In this document: in pieces, positions 35,346-43,171 of the stretch
Layout: the number at the start of each line of letters is the position of its first letter
Numbering within the stretch: position 1 is the stretch's first letter
NCBI RefSeq assembly: GCF_902459665.1
Contig: NZ_CABPSL010000001.1
Location: 744,001 to 808,000, forward strand
Direction of reading: 5' to 3'
From: Pandoraea cepalis
GTDB taxonomy: Bacteria > Pseudomonadota > Gammaproteobacteria > Burkholderiales > Burkholderiaceae
Length of the DNA stretch: 64,000 nucleotides
Position numbers and translations under genes: made by a program
Notes under the pieces: generated by a model
The model's input: the letters and a program-made list of their open reading frames with translations, nothing else
Databases searched by the model: none
Told to the model about the DNA's origin: nothing

Positions 35346-36242
35346 TCACGGACGTGAGGAAGGCCAGCCCGTGCCCAGCATCGGGTCGTACACGTCCATG
35401 CGCCGGTCGCGCAGCAAGTGGTTAAAAGCATTGAGCGAGCGCCCAGACCGGATGCCCTGCAGATCGATTTGTGCATACAGGATTTCTTCGCGATCCTGAC
35501 TAGCGGGGCCGGCCAGCGGCCATCCGTCACCGCCCACGATCAGGCTTTGTCCGATGAATGGTTGCCCGCGCTCGGTGCCGATCCGGTTCGCGCACGCGAT
35601 CATCAGGCCATTGCTATGTGCAGCGGCCATGGTGAGCGTCGCGGCCATCGCCTGGTGCTCTGCCGGCTGCCCCGGCATGGGCACCCAGTTCGTTGGCACG
35701 CAGACGATGTCGGCGCCATGGGCGGCTGCCAGCCGGTACACCTCCGGGAACCATCCGTCGTAGCAGATTGCGATCGAGATCCTCCCGAGCGCTGTATGGA
35801 ACACCGGCGCGCCGCGATTACCCGGTTCGAAGTAGACGTTTTCGTTGTTCCAAAGGTGGAGCTTCCGGTACGTCCCGATGTGCCCGGACGGGCCGACGCA
35901 GACAGCCGAGTTGTAAAGTCGCTTGCCCTCGCGCTCTGCAACGCCCGCAACGATATGTACGCCAAGACGCTGTGCCGCGTCAGCCCAGATCTGGACCGTC
36001 TCGCCGTTCGGAAGATCTTCGGCCAGCGCGAACGCTTCTTCGCGGTCGGCAAAAACATAGCCGGTGTTGGCCAATTCGGGCAGGACAACGAGGGCCGCGC
36101 CGTTCTTCGCAGCTTCCTCGATGTAGCGGAGCGACCTCGCGACGTTTTCATGCTTTTCGCCGACGCGGGGCTCCATCTGTACGCAGGCCACAACCGGACC
36201 GTTAGTGTTCCGAGGGGCAGGGCTGCGCTGAAAGTTTTCCAA
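35346..36242 (-). CDS. Nitrilase-superfamily C-N hydrolase (amidase), first gene of the amide operon
   Basis: This 298-residue protein has the complete Glu-Lys-Cys triad: Glu56 in VVLPELANTGY, Lys127 in YRKLHLW and Cys160 in IAICYDGWFPE. The cysteine environment resembles amidases and N-carbamoyl amidohydrolases more than true nitrilases. I set the start at the TTG at 36242, which has GGAG seven bases upstream. The in-frame ATG at 36371 overlaps the promoter -10 and would force translation through the terminator hairpin, so it is probably wrong. The released ammonia or acid presumably feeds the asparaginase and central metabolism. Confidence 0.83.
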   Translation of the reverse strand: MENFQRSPAPRNTNGPVVACVQMEPRVGEKHENVARSLRYIEEAAKNGAALVVLPELANTGYVFADREEAFALAEDLPNGETVQIWADAAQRLGVHIVAGVAEREGKRLYNSAVCVGPSGHIGTYRKLHLWNNENVYFEPGNRGAPVFHTALGRISIAICYDGWFPEVYRLAAAHGADIVCVPTNWVPMPGQPAEHQAMAATLTMAAAHSNGLMIACANRIGTERGQPFIGQSLIVGGDGWPLAGPASQDREEILYAQIDLQGIRSGRSLNAFNHLLRDRRMDVYDPMLGTGWPSSRP

Positions 36243-36254
36243 TTCTGTTCTCCA

Positions 36255-36301
36255 AAAGCAAAAAGCCCCCGAACCAGCGTTGGTACGCAAGTTCGGGGGC
36301 T
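36255..36301 (-). terminator. Intrinsic terminator in the leader of the nitrilase operon
   Basis: On the minus strand AGCCCCCGAAC (36301-36291) pairs perfectly with GTTCGGGGGCT (36274-36264). An inner GCGT/ACGC stem lies in the loop, and the hairpin is followed by TTTTTGCTTTT. It stands between the promoter and the nitrilase start codon, so transcription of the operon needs readthrough. Confidence 0.85.
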
Positions 36302-36321
36302 GCATAGCCTTCCATGTAGCA

Positions 36322-36360
36322 CGGCATCGTTGCCGCGGATTGCCAATGAAACTCGGCAAT
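36322..36360 (-). promoter_or_regulatory. Tandem hexaloop hairpins in the leader RNA, candidate ANTAR-protein target
   Basis: Two hairpins stand in tandem with a one-base linker. The first (36360-36339) has an 8-bp stem, including one G-U pair, and the loop GUUUCA. The second (about 36337-36320) has a 6-bp stem (CGCGGC with GCCGUG) and the loop AACGAU. The second loop carries the A at position 1 and G at position 4 that ANTAR proteins need; the first does not. They lie just upstream of the terminator at 36255-36301. Confidence 0.65.
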
Positions 36361-36370
36361 CGATGGCGCA

Positions 36371-36399
36371 AATGTACGAAGCCCGCGTCAGCCCGTCAA
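36371..36399 (-). promoter_or_regulatory. Sigma-70-type promoter of the nitrilase/ABC/asparaginase/amiCR operon
   Basis: TTGACG at 36399-36394 and TACATT at 36376-36371 are spaced by 17 bases on the minus strand. The predicted start near 36363 puts the two hexaloop hairpins at the very 5' end of the transcript, followed by the terminator. Confidence 0.65.
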
Positions 36400-36791
36400 G
36401 GAGATTTGACTGATTCTAGGGAAAGCCCTTAGCTCTCTCCGGCGAGTCCAAAATCCGGAAGGCTCTGAGGGCGTTTCGCGTAGCCCCACGGGCCCCGAGT
36501 CACGACGCCGGCTGCCTGCTTGCCGAGCGCGCAACCGCTTGTGGGCCAACGGCTGCGGCCCTATTCGCTTGTTGCCCTAGGCTCGCCGCAATGCAACACG
36601 CCGGGCAGCACTATCGCCGTCACGCCTTAACTCGCGTTTCCTCACAATGCAGGCAAGCCGACTCTCGTAACGCTAGGCAAGCCAACTCTCCTCAATGGTG
36701 GCAAGCGACTCGTGTTGAAGGACCGCTGATCGAGGGTGAACGGCCGCCTGAATGCGATCCATGACCGACCGGAGATGGCCGGTAACTGTCG
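36400..36791. other. Gene-free interval upstream of the amide operon
   Basis: No intact gene. A 79-codon minus-strand frame (36673-36912) overlaps the GNAT remnant in another frame and is not believable. The text is rich in GCC and GGC without regular codon structure. Confidence 0.5.
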
Positions 36792-36900
36792 TCATTGCGG
36801 TTTGCGAACGTAGTAGATATCCCACTCCGTTTCTATCGTCTTCGCGAATCCGTGCCGTTGATAGAAGCGATTCGACGTCGCTGTGCGTTGTGCTCTCGAA
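36792..36900 (-). pseudogene. C-terminal fragment of a GNAT acetyltransferase
   Basis: On the minus strand, ending at the TGA at 36794-36792, one frame reads SNRFYQRHGFAKTIETEWD then IYYVRKPQ. This is the usual last part of a GNAT N-acetyltransferase (the Asn-x-x-Phe-Tyr helix and the terminal beta strands). No acetyl-CoA-binding loop or N-terminal part is found upstream, because the neighbouring LysR gene ends at 36965. It is therefore a remnant. Confidence 0.65.
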
Positions 36901-36964
36901 CGTTACATTCATCCGTCATGCCTCGTTAATGGGGTGTCGATGTGAGGCGCATGCAGCGCAATGA

Positions 36965-37849
36965 CTATGCCATTCGCAGATCGCGCAACACATCAAGTAC
37001 GTGTTGCGTGGAGCGCTCGATGTGCCCCGCGCGATGGGCAATGCCGAGCCGACGCCACATCGCCGGCCGCAATGGGCGCATGACAACGCGCTTGTCGGGC
37101 AATGGCGCAGTCGCCTCATGGGGTAACAGCGCGGCGCCGTATCCTGCCGCGACCAGACTCTTGATCGCGTCGTTGTAGTTAAGCTCGATGCGTGGCACCG
37201 GTTGATGCCCCCCGGTCGCGAACCACTCCGCCGTCAGTTGTGAAAGACGCGTTGTCGCGTCGTTGAGAATGAGCGGTTGGCCAGCGAGCCATGCGGGCGT
37301 GACACGGGCAGGGCACTGCCAATGTGCCGGCACAAAAGCCATCACGGGGTCGCGCCTCCAAGGCGTGATCACGAGTCCAGCCTCGGGCGGCTGAGGCAGC
37401 GCAACGAGCCCAACGTCCAGCGTTCCATCCACCAGTCCGGACAACGTCTCCCGCGACGTGAGCACTGCAACCTGAATGTCGATGGCGGGATGGTGCTGGC
37501 GCAGCACCTCAAGCGCTTGCGGTAACAGGTGTGCGATCGCGCCCGTCGAAGCGCCGATCCGCGCGCGCCCTTCGAGTCCTTGCACCTGGCGTTGAATATC
37601 CGCTAACGCCTGCTCCGCATCGGACAGCAATCGACGTGCGCGCTCCACCAGCACCTCGCCTATTGCCGACGGCCTGACATGGCCGCGCTTTCGCGACAGC
37701 AATGGCGCCCCAATGCGGTCTTCCAGTTCCGCGATGTGGAGGCTGACCGTTGGCGGTGCCAAGTGCAATGCACGTGCCGCGTCGGCGAATGAGCCACGAT
37801 CTGCGATGGCCACAAGGGTGCGCAAGCGGTCCAGGCTGATTTCTCGCAT
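36965..37849 (-). CDS. LysR-type regulator divergent from argC-like gene
   Basis: The 294-residue product begins MREISLDRLRTLVAIADRGS with the helix-turn-helix at about 17-40 (ADAARALHLAPPTVSLHIAE). The effector domain follows from residue 90. It diverges from the N-acetyl-gamma-glutamyl-phosphate reductase gene; the 136-base gap holds a 7-bp inverted repeat (TCCCTAT at 37903, ATAGGGA at 37928). Control of the argC-like gene is inferred from this arrangement. Confidence 0.85.
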   Translation of the reverse strand: MREISLDRLRTLVAIADRGSFADAARALHLAPPTVSLHIAELEDRIGAPLLSRKRGHVRPSAIGEVLVERARRLLSDAEQALADIQRQVQGLEGRARIGASTGAIAHLLPQALEVLRQHHPAIDIQVAVLTSRETLSGLVDGTLDVGLVALPQPPEAGLVITPWRRDPVMAFVPAHWQCPARVTPAWLAGQPLILNDATTRLSQLTAEWFATGGHQPVPRIELNYNDAIKSLVAAGYGAALLPHEATAPLPDKRVVMRPLRPAMWRRLGIAHRAGHIERSTQHVLDVLRDLRMA

Positions 37850-37902
37850 GTCGGCGTCCAAAGTCAGAAAAACTGAATGATCACGTTATGAAATTCAACT
37901 TT

Positions 37903-37934
37903 CCCTATTCTATCTGTCCGCGGAATATAGGGAC
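37903..37934. promoter_or_regulatory. Inverted repeat in the LysR/argC divergent promoter region
   Basis: TCCCTAT and ATAGGGA are perfect 7-bp arms with an 18-base spacer that lies between the two divergent start codons. A LysR binding site is the simplest reading. Confidence 0.45.
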
Positions 37935-37985
37935 TCGTGCTTGTTTTTGCTGGTTACCATTCAAAGTCAACGGAGTATTTCACGT

Positions 37986-38915
37986 ATGGGCTCTCCCGTT
38001 GTTTTCATCGACGGCGATCAAGGCACCACCGGGTTGCTGATCCAGGAACGGCTTCGTCACCGGACCGACATCAGACTAATGACGCTTGATGCCGCGGAGC
38101 GCAAGGATTTGCGGCGTCGCGCGGAATTCATCAACGCCTGCGACATCGCGATTCTCTGTTTGCCTGATGCCGCGGCACGCGAGGCCGTGGCCGCGATTGT
38201 CAATCCTGCGGTTCGAGTCATCGACGCCAGCTCCGCGCACCGCACACAGCCGGACTGGGTCTACGGATTTCCGGAGATGGCGCCGGGGCAGGCCGAACGA
38301 ATTGCCAACGCCCGCCGCGTCACCAACCCCGGTTGCTATCCGACCGGTGCGCTTGGCTTGCTGGGGCCGTTGGTGCAGGCCGGGCTTATCCCGCCCGATT
38401 ACTCGATCAGCATTCATGCGGTCTCGGGGTACTCCGGTCGGGGACGGGCAGGCGTGGAGGAGTATGAGGGGGCGGGAGCCGTCAACGCGCCGTCATACCA
38501 GGTCTATGGCCTGAAACTCGCGCACAAACACGCGCCGGAAATCCAGAAGCACGCGGGGCTCGCGGAGCGTCCCATTTTCGTCCCGGCATACGGAGCGTTC
38601 CGTCAGGGCATCGTGCTGACGGTGCCCCTGGCGGTGCGGTTGCTGGCGCCCGGCGTGGACGGCGTGGCGCTACACACCGCCCTCGCTCGCCACTATGCTG
38701 AGGCGGTTCACGTGCGGGTCTTGCCGCTGCATGAATCGAGCGCCGTGGAGCACTTGGATCCACAAGTGCTGAACGGTACGAACGACATGCAATTAAGCGT
38801 GTTTCATAACGTGGACGACGGACAAGTCTTGCTGGCCGCCGTTTTCGACAACCTTGGCAAAGGCGCGTCTGGCGCTGCGGTTCAGAACCTGGACCTGATG
38901 CTTGCGTCGCAGTAA
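37986..38915 (+). CDS. argC: N-acetyl-gamma-glutamyl-phosphate reductase (short, type 2 ArgC)
   Basis: This 309-residue enzyme has the NADP-binding start [49 protein letters not shown] and the catalytic Cys117 in [11 protein letters not shown], followed by [13 protein letters not shown]. The length fits the short type 2 ArgC rather than the long one of about 345 residues. It reduces N-acetylglutamyl phosphate to the semialdehyde in arginine synthesis. It stands alone beside a LysR gene in an accessory region, so it may be a second copy with a different role. Confidence 0.87.
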   Translation: MGSPVVFIDGDQGTTGLLIQERLRHRTDIRLMTLDAAERKDLRRRAEFINACDIAILCLPDAAAREAVAAIVNPAVRVIDASSAHRTQPDWVYGFPEMAPGQAERIANARRVTNPGCYPTGALGLLGPLVQAGLIPPDYSISIHAVSGYSGRGRAGVEEYEGAGAVNAPSYQVYGLKLAHKHAPEIQKHAGLAERPIFVPAYGAFRQGIVLTVPLAVRLLAPGVDGVALHTALARHYAEAVHVRVLPLHESSAVEHLDPQVLNGTNDMQLSVFHNVDDGQVLLAAVFDNLGKGASGAAVQNLDLMLASQ

Positions 38916-39197
38916 TTGTCGCGGGCTTGTGATGACGGTCGGCGACGAACGGATGCGCCAACGACGGTTGCCGCATCTGTTTGTGGCCGTCGAACGATTC
39001 GTTCCGGTCGGTAAGGGTTATCGGTCCGCCGGCTCAGGACGACCCTGAACCGTCGTTGGGATCAGCGCCAATGGACTGGCCGCTTTCGACGCGTTAGCTG
39101 TCGTCCGGCGTTGGATGGTCACTCTACTGCTCGGACTGTGCTGTGCGGTTGGCGCCGGCACTTGCCCCGTCTCGCTGGTTGAATTAAGCTCTGCGAC
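38916..39197. other. Gene-free interval downstream of argC
   Basis: I see no gene, and nothing here resembles a conserved element. A TGACGGTCGG word near 38932 recalls the start of the dispersed 40-base repeat but is not followed by the rest of it. Confidence 0.4.
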
Positions 39198-39254
39198 ATG
39201 AACCAATTTATCCTCAACTCGATTATTAGCACCGCGAGAGTCTCGGCGGGATAG
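39198..39254 (+). other. Possible 18-codon leader peptide
   Basis: A small frame (MNQFILNSIISTARVSAG) ends 26 bases before a terminator-like hairpin and 81 bases before the kinase-like gene. There is no convincing ribosome site and no run of a single amino acid. It is recorded only because short frame plus terminator plus gene is the layout of an attenuator. Confidence 0.25.
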
Positions 39255-39280
39255 CTATTGAGTTGGCAATATGCATTCAC

Positions 39281-39306
39281 AACCCGCCCAGAAAGCGGGT
39301 TTTTGC
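39281..39306 (+). terminator. Terminator-like hairpin before the kinase-like gene
   Basis: AACCCGC (39281-39287) and GCGGGTT (39295-39301) form a 7-bp stem with a seven-base loop and are followed by TTTTTGC on the plus strand. No full gene ends just upstream, so it may terminate a short leader transcript. Confidence 0.6.
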
Positions 39307-39335
39307 TTTCTGGGCCCTGGACGGAGCGCCTGGAG

Positions 39336-39890
39336 ATGACAAGTGAGAATCGAGTAGTCGACGCAGTTGGCTTTCGTGAGACGGCTGTTTTGCATATGGT
39401 TTGTGGGAAAATCGCTTCGGGCAAGTCCACGTTGACGGCTCGCCTGGTTGGTGTCTCTCGGACGGTCCTGGTTAGCGAGGACAAATGGATTGCATGTCTT
39501 TACCCAGACGAGATTCATACGCTGAACGATTATGCAAGCCGCGCAGCACGCATGAGAGCGGTCCTCACAGAGCACATCAAGGCGCTCCTCGCGACGGGCA
39601 TATCCGTGGTACTCGACTTTCCATTTAATACGGCCAGCACACGTGCGTGGGGCCACTCACTATTCCAGGCGGTCGGCTGCGAGCATCGGCTTCACTATCT
39701 GGATGTGAGCGACGAGATCTGCAAATCTCGTTTAATGGCGAGGAACGTGTCAGGCGAGCATCCTTTCCATACATCGGAAGAACAGTACGATCAGATCACC
39801 CGCTACTTTGTCCCACCCGCGCCCGGCGAAGGATTCAACATCATTGTCTATGACGAGACAGGAAAGGTCCATTCCCGGACGGGGTCATGA
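39336..39890 (+). CDS. P-loop kinase-like ATP-binding protein
   Basis: The 184-residue product has Walker A GKIASGKST at residues 24-32 and VVLDFPFNTASTRAW in the Walker B position. The later HRLHYLDVSDEICKSRLMAR is typical of small P-loop kinases of the AAA_33 / zeta-toxin-like class. The substrate is unknown and no antitoxin-like partner is adjacent. GGAG is close to the ATG at 39336. The preceding terminator-like hairpin suggests that expression is controlled in its leader. Confidence 0.75.
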   Translation: MTSENRVVDAVGFRETAVLHMVCGKIASGKSTLTARLVGVSRTVLVSEDKWIACLYPDEIHTLNDYASRAARMRAVLTEHIKALLATGISVVLDFPFNTASTRAWGHSLFQAVGCEHRLHYLDVSDEICKSRLMARNVSGEHPFHTSEEQYDQITRYFVPPAPGEGFNIIVYDETGKVHSRTGS

Positions 39891-40195
39891 CATTCGAGTG
39901 TCCGGTTGAAGGGGAAACGCGATGCCTGCTTTTGGCCGAATTCGGTCCTACCTGATTGACCGTAGCCGACCCTGAACGGCCGGCCAGATTTCTCGAAAGC
40001 GGCCATTCGAGCGGGCGACCAACGTCGTGGTCCGCTCGATTCTGGATCGCTCTTCGAGTGCTAACGCGAGAGCCCCACCACCAGGAAATATCTCTCAACT
40101 CCTGGACTCACCCTGATTCGCGTGTCCTCTCGAGTCCTCAAGACCGCTCCGGCGCTACGGCCACGCAGGCGTCAGGCGGACACGCAAAGGGCCTA
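39891..40195. other. Gene-free interval of about 305 bases
   Basis: No gene. The start of the interval has TTTTGGCCGAATTCGGTCC-like text, a short imperfect palindrome found in several gene-free stretches here. The kinase and SDR genes converge on it. Confidence 0.4.
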
Positions 40196-40924
40196 TCACC
40201 AAGGAATCTGATTCTGTTCGAAGTAGAAGCGTCCCGACGGCCCCGCCGGGTCTTGGGTCGCGAGCCAGACGATGCCAGCGGCTGCCTGTTCCACTGTGCG
40301 GTAACCCGAATGGTTGTTGAAATCGGTAGCGGTGTAGCCTGGATCGACAGCATCAACCTTGATGCCGACTGACGCGAGCTCTTTTGCAAAAGCCAGCACA
40401 ACAGCGTTGAGGGCCGACTTGGAACTGTTGTAGCCGAGGATATTCACGCCATAGAACTGGTTAGCCGGATCAGACAGCCAGCCGAGAGATCCGAGCCCGC
40501 TGCTCACCATCACGACAGCACCTTGACCAGCAGATTTCAGCAACGGCACAAACGCCTGAGTCACGCGGATCGGACCGAAAACGTTTGTCTCGTATACAGC
40601 GCGGATGCTGTCGATCGGTTGTTGGCTGGGCGTCGTGTGAGGGCCGCCTGGAATGCCGGCGTTGTTGATCAGTACATCAAGGCGACCGTCTTCGTCCCGC
40701 ACACGCGCAGCAGCAGCACGTACGCTTTCGTCCTGGCTCACGTCGATAGGCAAAAGCCGAACGTCGTGGCCCTCTGCCACCAAAGACTTCATTGCTACCT
40801 CGCCGCGCGCGGCATCACGGCAGCCAAGCCAGATGCGATATCCCAGCCGACCGAGTTGTCGAGCCGTTTCGTAGCCGATGCCCTTGTTAGCGCCTGTGAT
40901 CAAAACAGTTTTAGTGGTATTCAT
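40196..40924 (-). CDS. Short-chain dehydrogenase/reductase (carbonyl-reductase-like)
   Basis: This 242-residue SDR has TGANKGIG at residues 10-17, the carbonyl-reductase variant of the NAD(P) motif, then NNAG in the middle and YNSSK for the catalytic Tyr-x-x-x-Lys. It ends GPSGRFYFEQNQIPW. Relatives reduce carbonyl compounds with NADPH. It is divergent from a LysR gene with 88 bases between the starts, so it is probably the target of that regulator. Confidence 0.86.
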   Translation of the reverse strand: MNTTKTVLITGANKGIGYETARQLGRLGYRIWLGCRDAARGEVAMKSLVAEGHDVRLLPIDVSQDESVRAAAARVRDEDGRLDVLINNAGIPGGPHTTPSQQPIDSIRAVYETNVFGPIRVTQAFVPLLKSAGQGAVVMVSSGLGSLGWLSDPANQFYGVNILGYNSSKSALNAVVLAFAKELASVGIKVDAVDPGYTATDFNNHSGYRTVEQAAAGIVWLATQDPAGPSGRFYFEQNQIPW

Positions 40925-41012
40925 GTTTTTGTCCTCCGGAATGAGCTTGCGGCCACTCTATTCTGTTTGATACTTTTTGATAATCATGTAAAAGTCGAAT
41001 AGACTGATCGGC

Positions 41013-41972
41013 ATGCCGAACAATCATGACGTCGATTCCAATCTGGATCTGCTCTCGGTCTTCCTGACTGTGCTGGATACGGGAGGTTTTCGTGCCGCTG
41101 CCCAACGGCTGCGCCTGTCTCCTTCGACAGTAAGCGAACGGATCGCACAACTTGAAGCGCAGTTGGGCGTCCCGTTGCTGATCCGCACCACACGCAGCGT
41201 CACGCCGACGGAGACGGGGCGCACACTTGCCACCCGTATTGCGCCGCTAATGGCAGAAACGCGTGCCGCGTTGCGTGACGCCGCTAGTTCGCGGAGCGTC
41301 GTACGTGGGCTTCTCAAGATCAACGTGACGGGCGCGGTGATGGTCGATATCCTGCCGCCGATCATCGACCGCTTCATGGAAGCCCATCCGCAAGTTCGCG
41401 TTGAAATCATGGTGGATGACCGACTCGTCGATATAGTGGCAGCTGGTTGCGACGCTGGGATTCGATACGGCGAGCATTTGGCACAAGACACCATAGCCGT
41501 GTCGATTGGACCGCGTTGTCAGCGGATCGCATGGGCCGCTGCACCCGGGTACCTTGCAGCGCGCGGCGCTCCCAGACACCCGAGCGACTTGCTGAATCAC
41601 GAATGTATCCGGTTGCGTTTTTCGAGCGGCGCGCTCGTCGAGTGGATGTTCGAGCGTGGCGAGGAAACAGTCAGGGTCGATCCGCCTGGCCGCCTCATCG
41701 TCGGCGTGGATGGTGCTTCGGCAGCAATCGGATTCGCGCGCGACGGACGCGGTGTCATCGGCACTTTCGAAAACTGGCTAACCCCTTATCTGGAAATCGG
41801 TGAGCTACACCCTGTCTTGCATGACTGGTGGCGCACATTCGAAGGGCCTCAACTGTACTTCTCGAGCAGATTTAAGTCCGCTCCACTTAGGGCATTCATC
41901 GAACTGGTTAAGGAGGAGCAGAACGCTACCCGAGGTTCGCTTGCGGCAGCGGACTCCGCGAAAATTGCTTAA
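41013..41972 (+). CDS. LysR-type regulator, divergent from the SDR gene
   Basis: The 319-residue product has the helix-turn-helix phrase VLDTGGFRAAAQRLRLSPST followed by VSERIAQLEAQLGVPLLIR, and an effector domain with DAGIRYGEHLAQDTIAV, typical of the DsdC/GcvA-like group that regulates oxidoreductases. Position suggests control of the adjacent SDR gene. Confidence 0.85.
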   Translation: MPNNHDVDSNLDLLSVFLTVLDTGGFRAAAQRLRLSPSTVSERIAQLEAQLGVPLLIRTTRSVTPTETGRTLATRIAPLMAETRAALRDAASSRSVVRGLLKINVTGAVMVDILPPIIDRFMEAHPQVRVEIMVDDRLVDIVAAGCDAGIRYGEHLAQDTIAVSIGPRCQRIAWAAAPGYLAARGAPRHPSDLLNHECIRLRFSSGALVEWMFERGEETVRVDPPGRLIVGVDGASAAIGFARDGRGVIGTFENWLTPYLEIGELHPVLHDWWRTFEGPQLYFSSRFKSAPLRAFIELVKEEQNATRGSLAAADSAKIA

Positions 41973-42305
41973 CGCTCGATACAACGTTGTTGAGCATCCT
42001 TCCCACGGAAGTGTGTTTAGTCCTTTCATGTAACGGCAATGCGAGCCGCCCCGAATCCTGGAGATTATTTTAAGCAAAGCGCATCGTTGTTGACATGCTC
42101 AAACCCAAGATGTCCACGACGACAATTAGCCGAGCGGTTTGGTTCCCCGCATCGCGCGGATCCGGAATGATCACCATTCGTGCTGAAAACGCCTCGTCAG
42201 TTTGTCTTTACGCGGAAGTACAGCACATGAGTGTTGACGATTCAGTCCGTGTCGTCGAGTGACCGGTTATGGCCGGCAAGCGACCGCTCGCCGGCCGCCA
42301 TGCGG
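41973..42305. other. Gene-free interval before the integrase gene
   Basis: No gene is visible. The last 40 bases or so are shared with the sequence next to the broken integrase at 15.45 kb, so the duplicated block extends slightly beyond the integrase stop. Confidence 0.45.
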
Positions 42306-42932
42306 TCAAACCTCGGTCTGCTCCGCCATCTCGAGGGCATCGTCGACCTCGATTCCCAGGTAGCGAACCGTGCTTTCCAGCTTTGTGTGCCCGAGCAGCG
42401 ACTGCACCGCTCGAAGGTTCTTCGTCCGCCGGTAGATCAGCGAAGCTTTCGTGCGGCGCATCGTGTGGGTACCGTATGCGGTGTCGTCGAGGCCAATCGA
42501 TGCGACCCAGCGGTGTACCAGGCGGTCATATTGCCGCGTCGACAGTTGCGGGGACGTATGAATCCGGCTCGGGAACAGAAAATCCGCAGCCTTCAGTCCC
42601 TGGGCTTCGATCCACGCTTCGAGGCTCTCCCGGCTCTGTTCCGTGATCTCAAGTTGCACTGGCCGCTGTGTCTTCTGCTGCATAACTGTTGCCCTCGACG
42701 CCACCTGGCTTCCGCGACGGACATCCTGGACCCGCAACCGCGTGAGGTCGCACGCCCGCAGCTTGCTATCAATCGCGAGATTGAACATCGAGAGCTCACG
42801 AACGTTCGACGCCATCTGAAGCCTCGTCCGGATCGCCCAAATTTCCCGGAGCTTTAGCGGCGGTTTCTGCCCGGTGAGTTTGCCCTTATTCCATGGCACA
42901 CGACGGCTAACGGCGACATTCTCGGATTTCAT
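42306..42932 (-). CDS. Short tyrosine recombinase (integrase), intact copy
   Basis: This 208-residue protein consists of the catalytic domain only. The recombinase residues are present: Arg59 in DSKLRACDL, His156-x-x-Arg159 in THTMRRTK, Gly181-His182 in LLGHTKLES and the nucleophile Tyr191 in TVRYLGIEVDDAL. The N-terminal arm-binding domain of larger phage integrases is missing. An 8-bp inverted repeat lies three bases upstream of the ATG. A broken copy at 15493-16120 stands in the same orientation, about 26.8 kb away. Confidence 0.87.
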   Translation of the reverse strand: MKSENVAVSRRVPWNKGKLTGQKPPLKLREIWAIRTRLQMASNVRELSMFNLAIDSKLRACDLTRLRVQDVRRGSQVASRATVMQQKTQRPVQLEITEQSRESLEAWIEAQGLKAADFLFPSRIHTSPQLSTRQYDRLVHRWVASIGLDDTAYGTHTMRRTKASLIYRRTKNLRAVQSLLGHTKLESTVRYLGIEVDDALEMAEQTEV

Positions 42933-42934
42933 GA

Positions 42935-42962
42935 CAATCTCCTTTCAGATAAAGGGAGATTG
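42935..42962. repeat. Inverted repeat upstream of the intact integrase
   Basis: CAATCTCC and GGAGATTG are perfect arms with a 12-base spacer; TTT and AAA inside extend the stem with one bulged G. The same arms precede the broken copy at 16123-16150. An integrase operator or core recombination site is possible. Confidence 0.55.
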
Positions 42963-43171
42963 AGTGTGCACGTACGGACGGTCGCTACCCGACCCTTCTC
43001 CGCCGTCGGACAGCTATTTGTGAGCGTCTCTACCACGCTCGATTACGGTCGTTCGTGGAGACATTTTCTGGACGGTGATCCGAATCATTTGCTTCCACCC
43101 TCGATCGAAACACGTCAACTCGATCGGTCTCGCCCAGCGGCGGTGCATCAGTACTCGAACCTACGCAACTG

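Noticed and set aside
36673-36912. A 79-codon minus-strand frame
   Set aside because: Another frame of the same strand reads as a GNAT C-terminus, so this frame is accidental.
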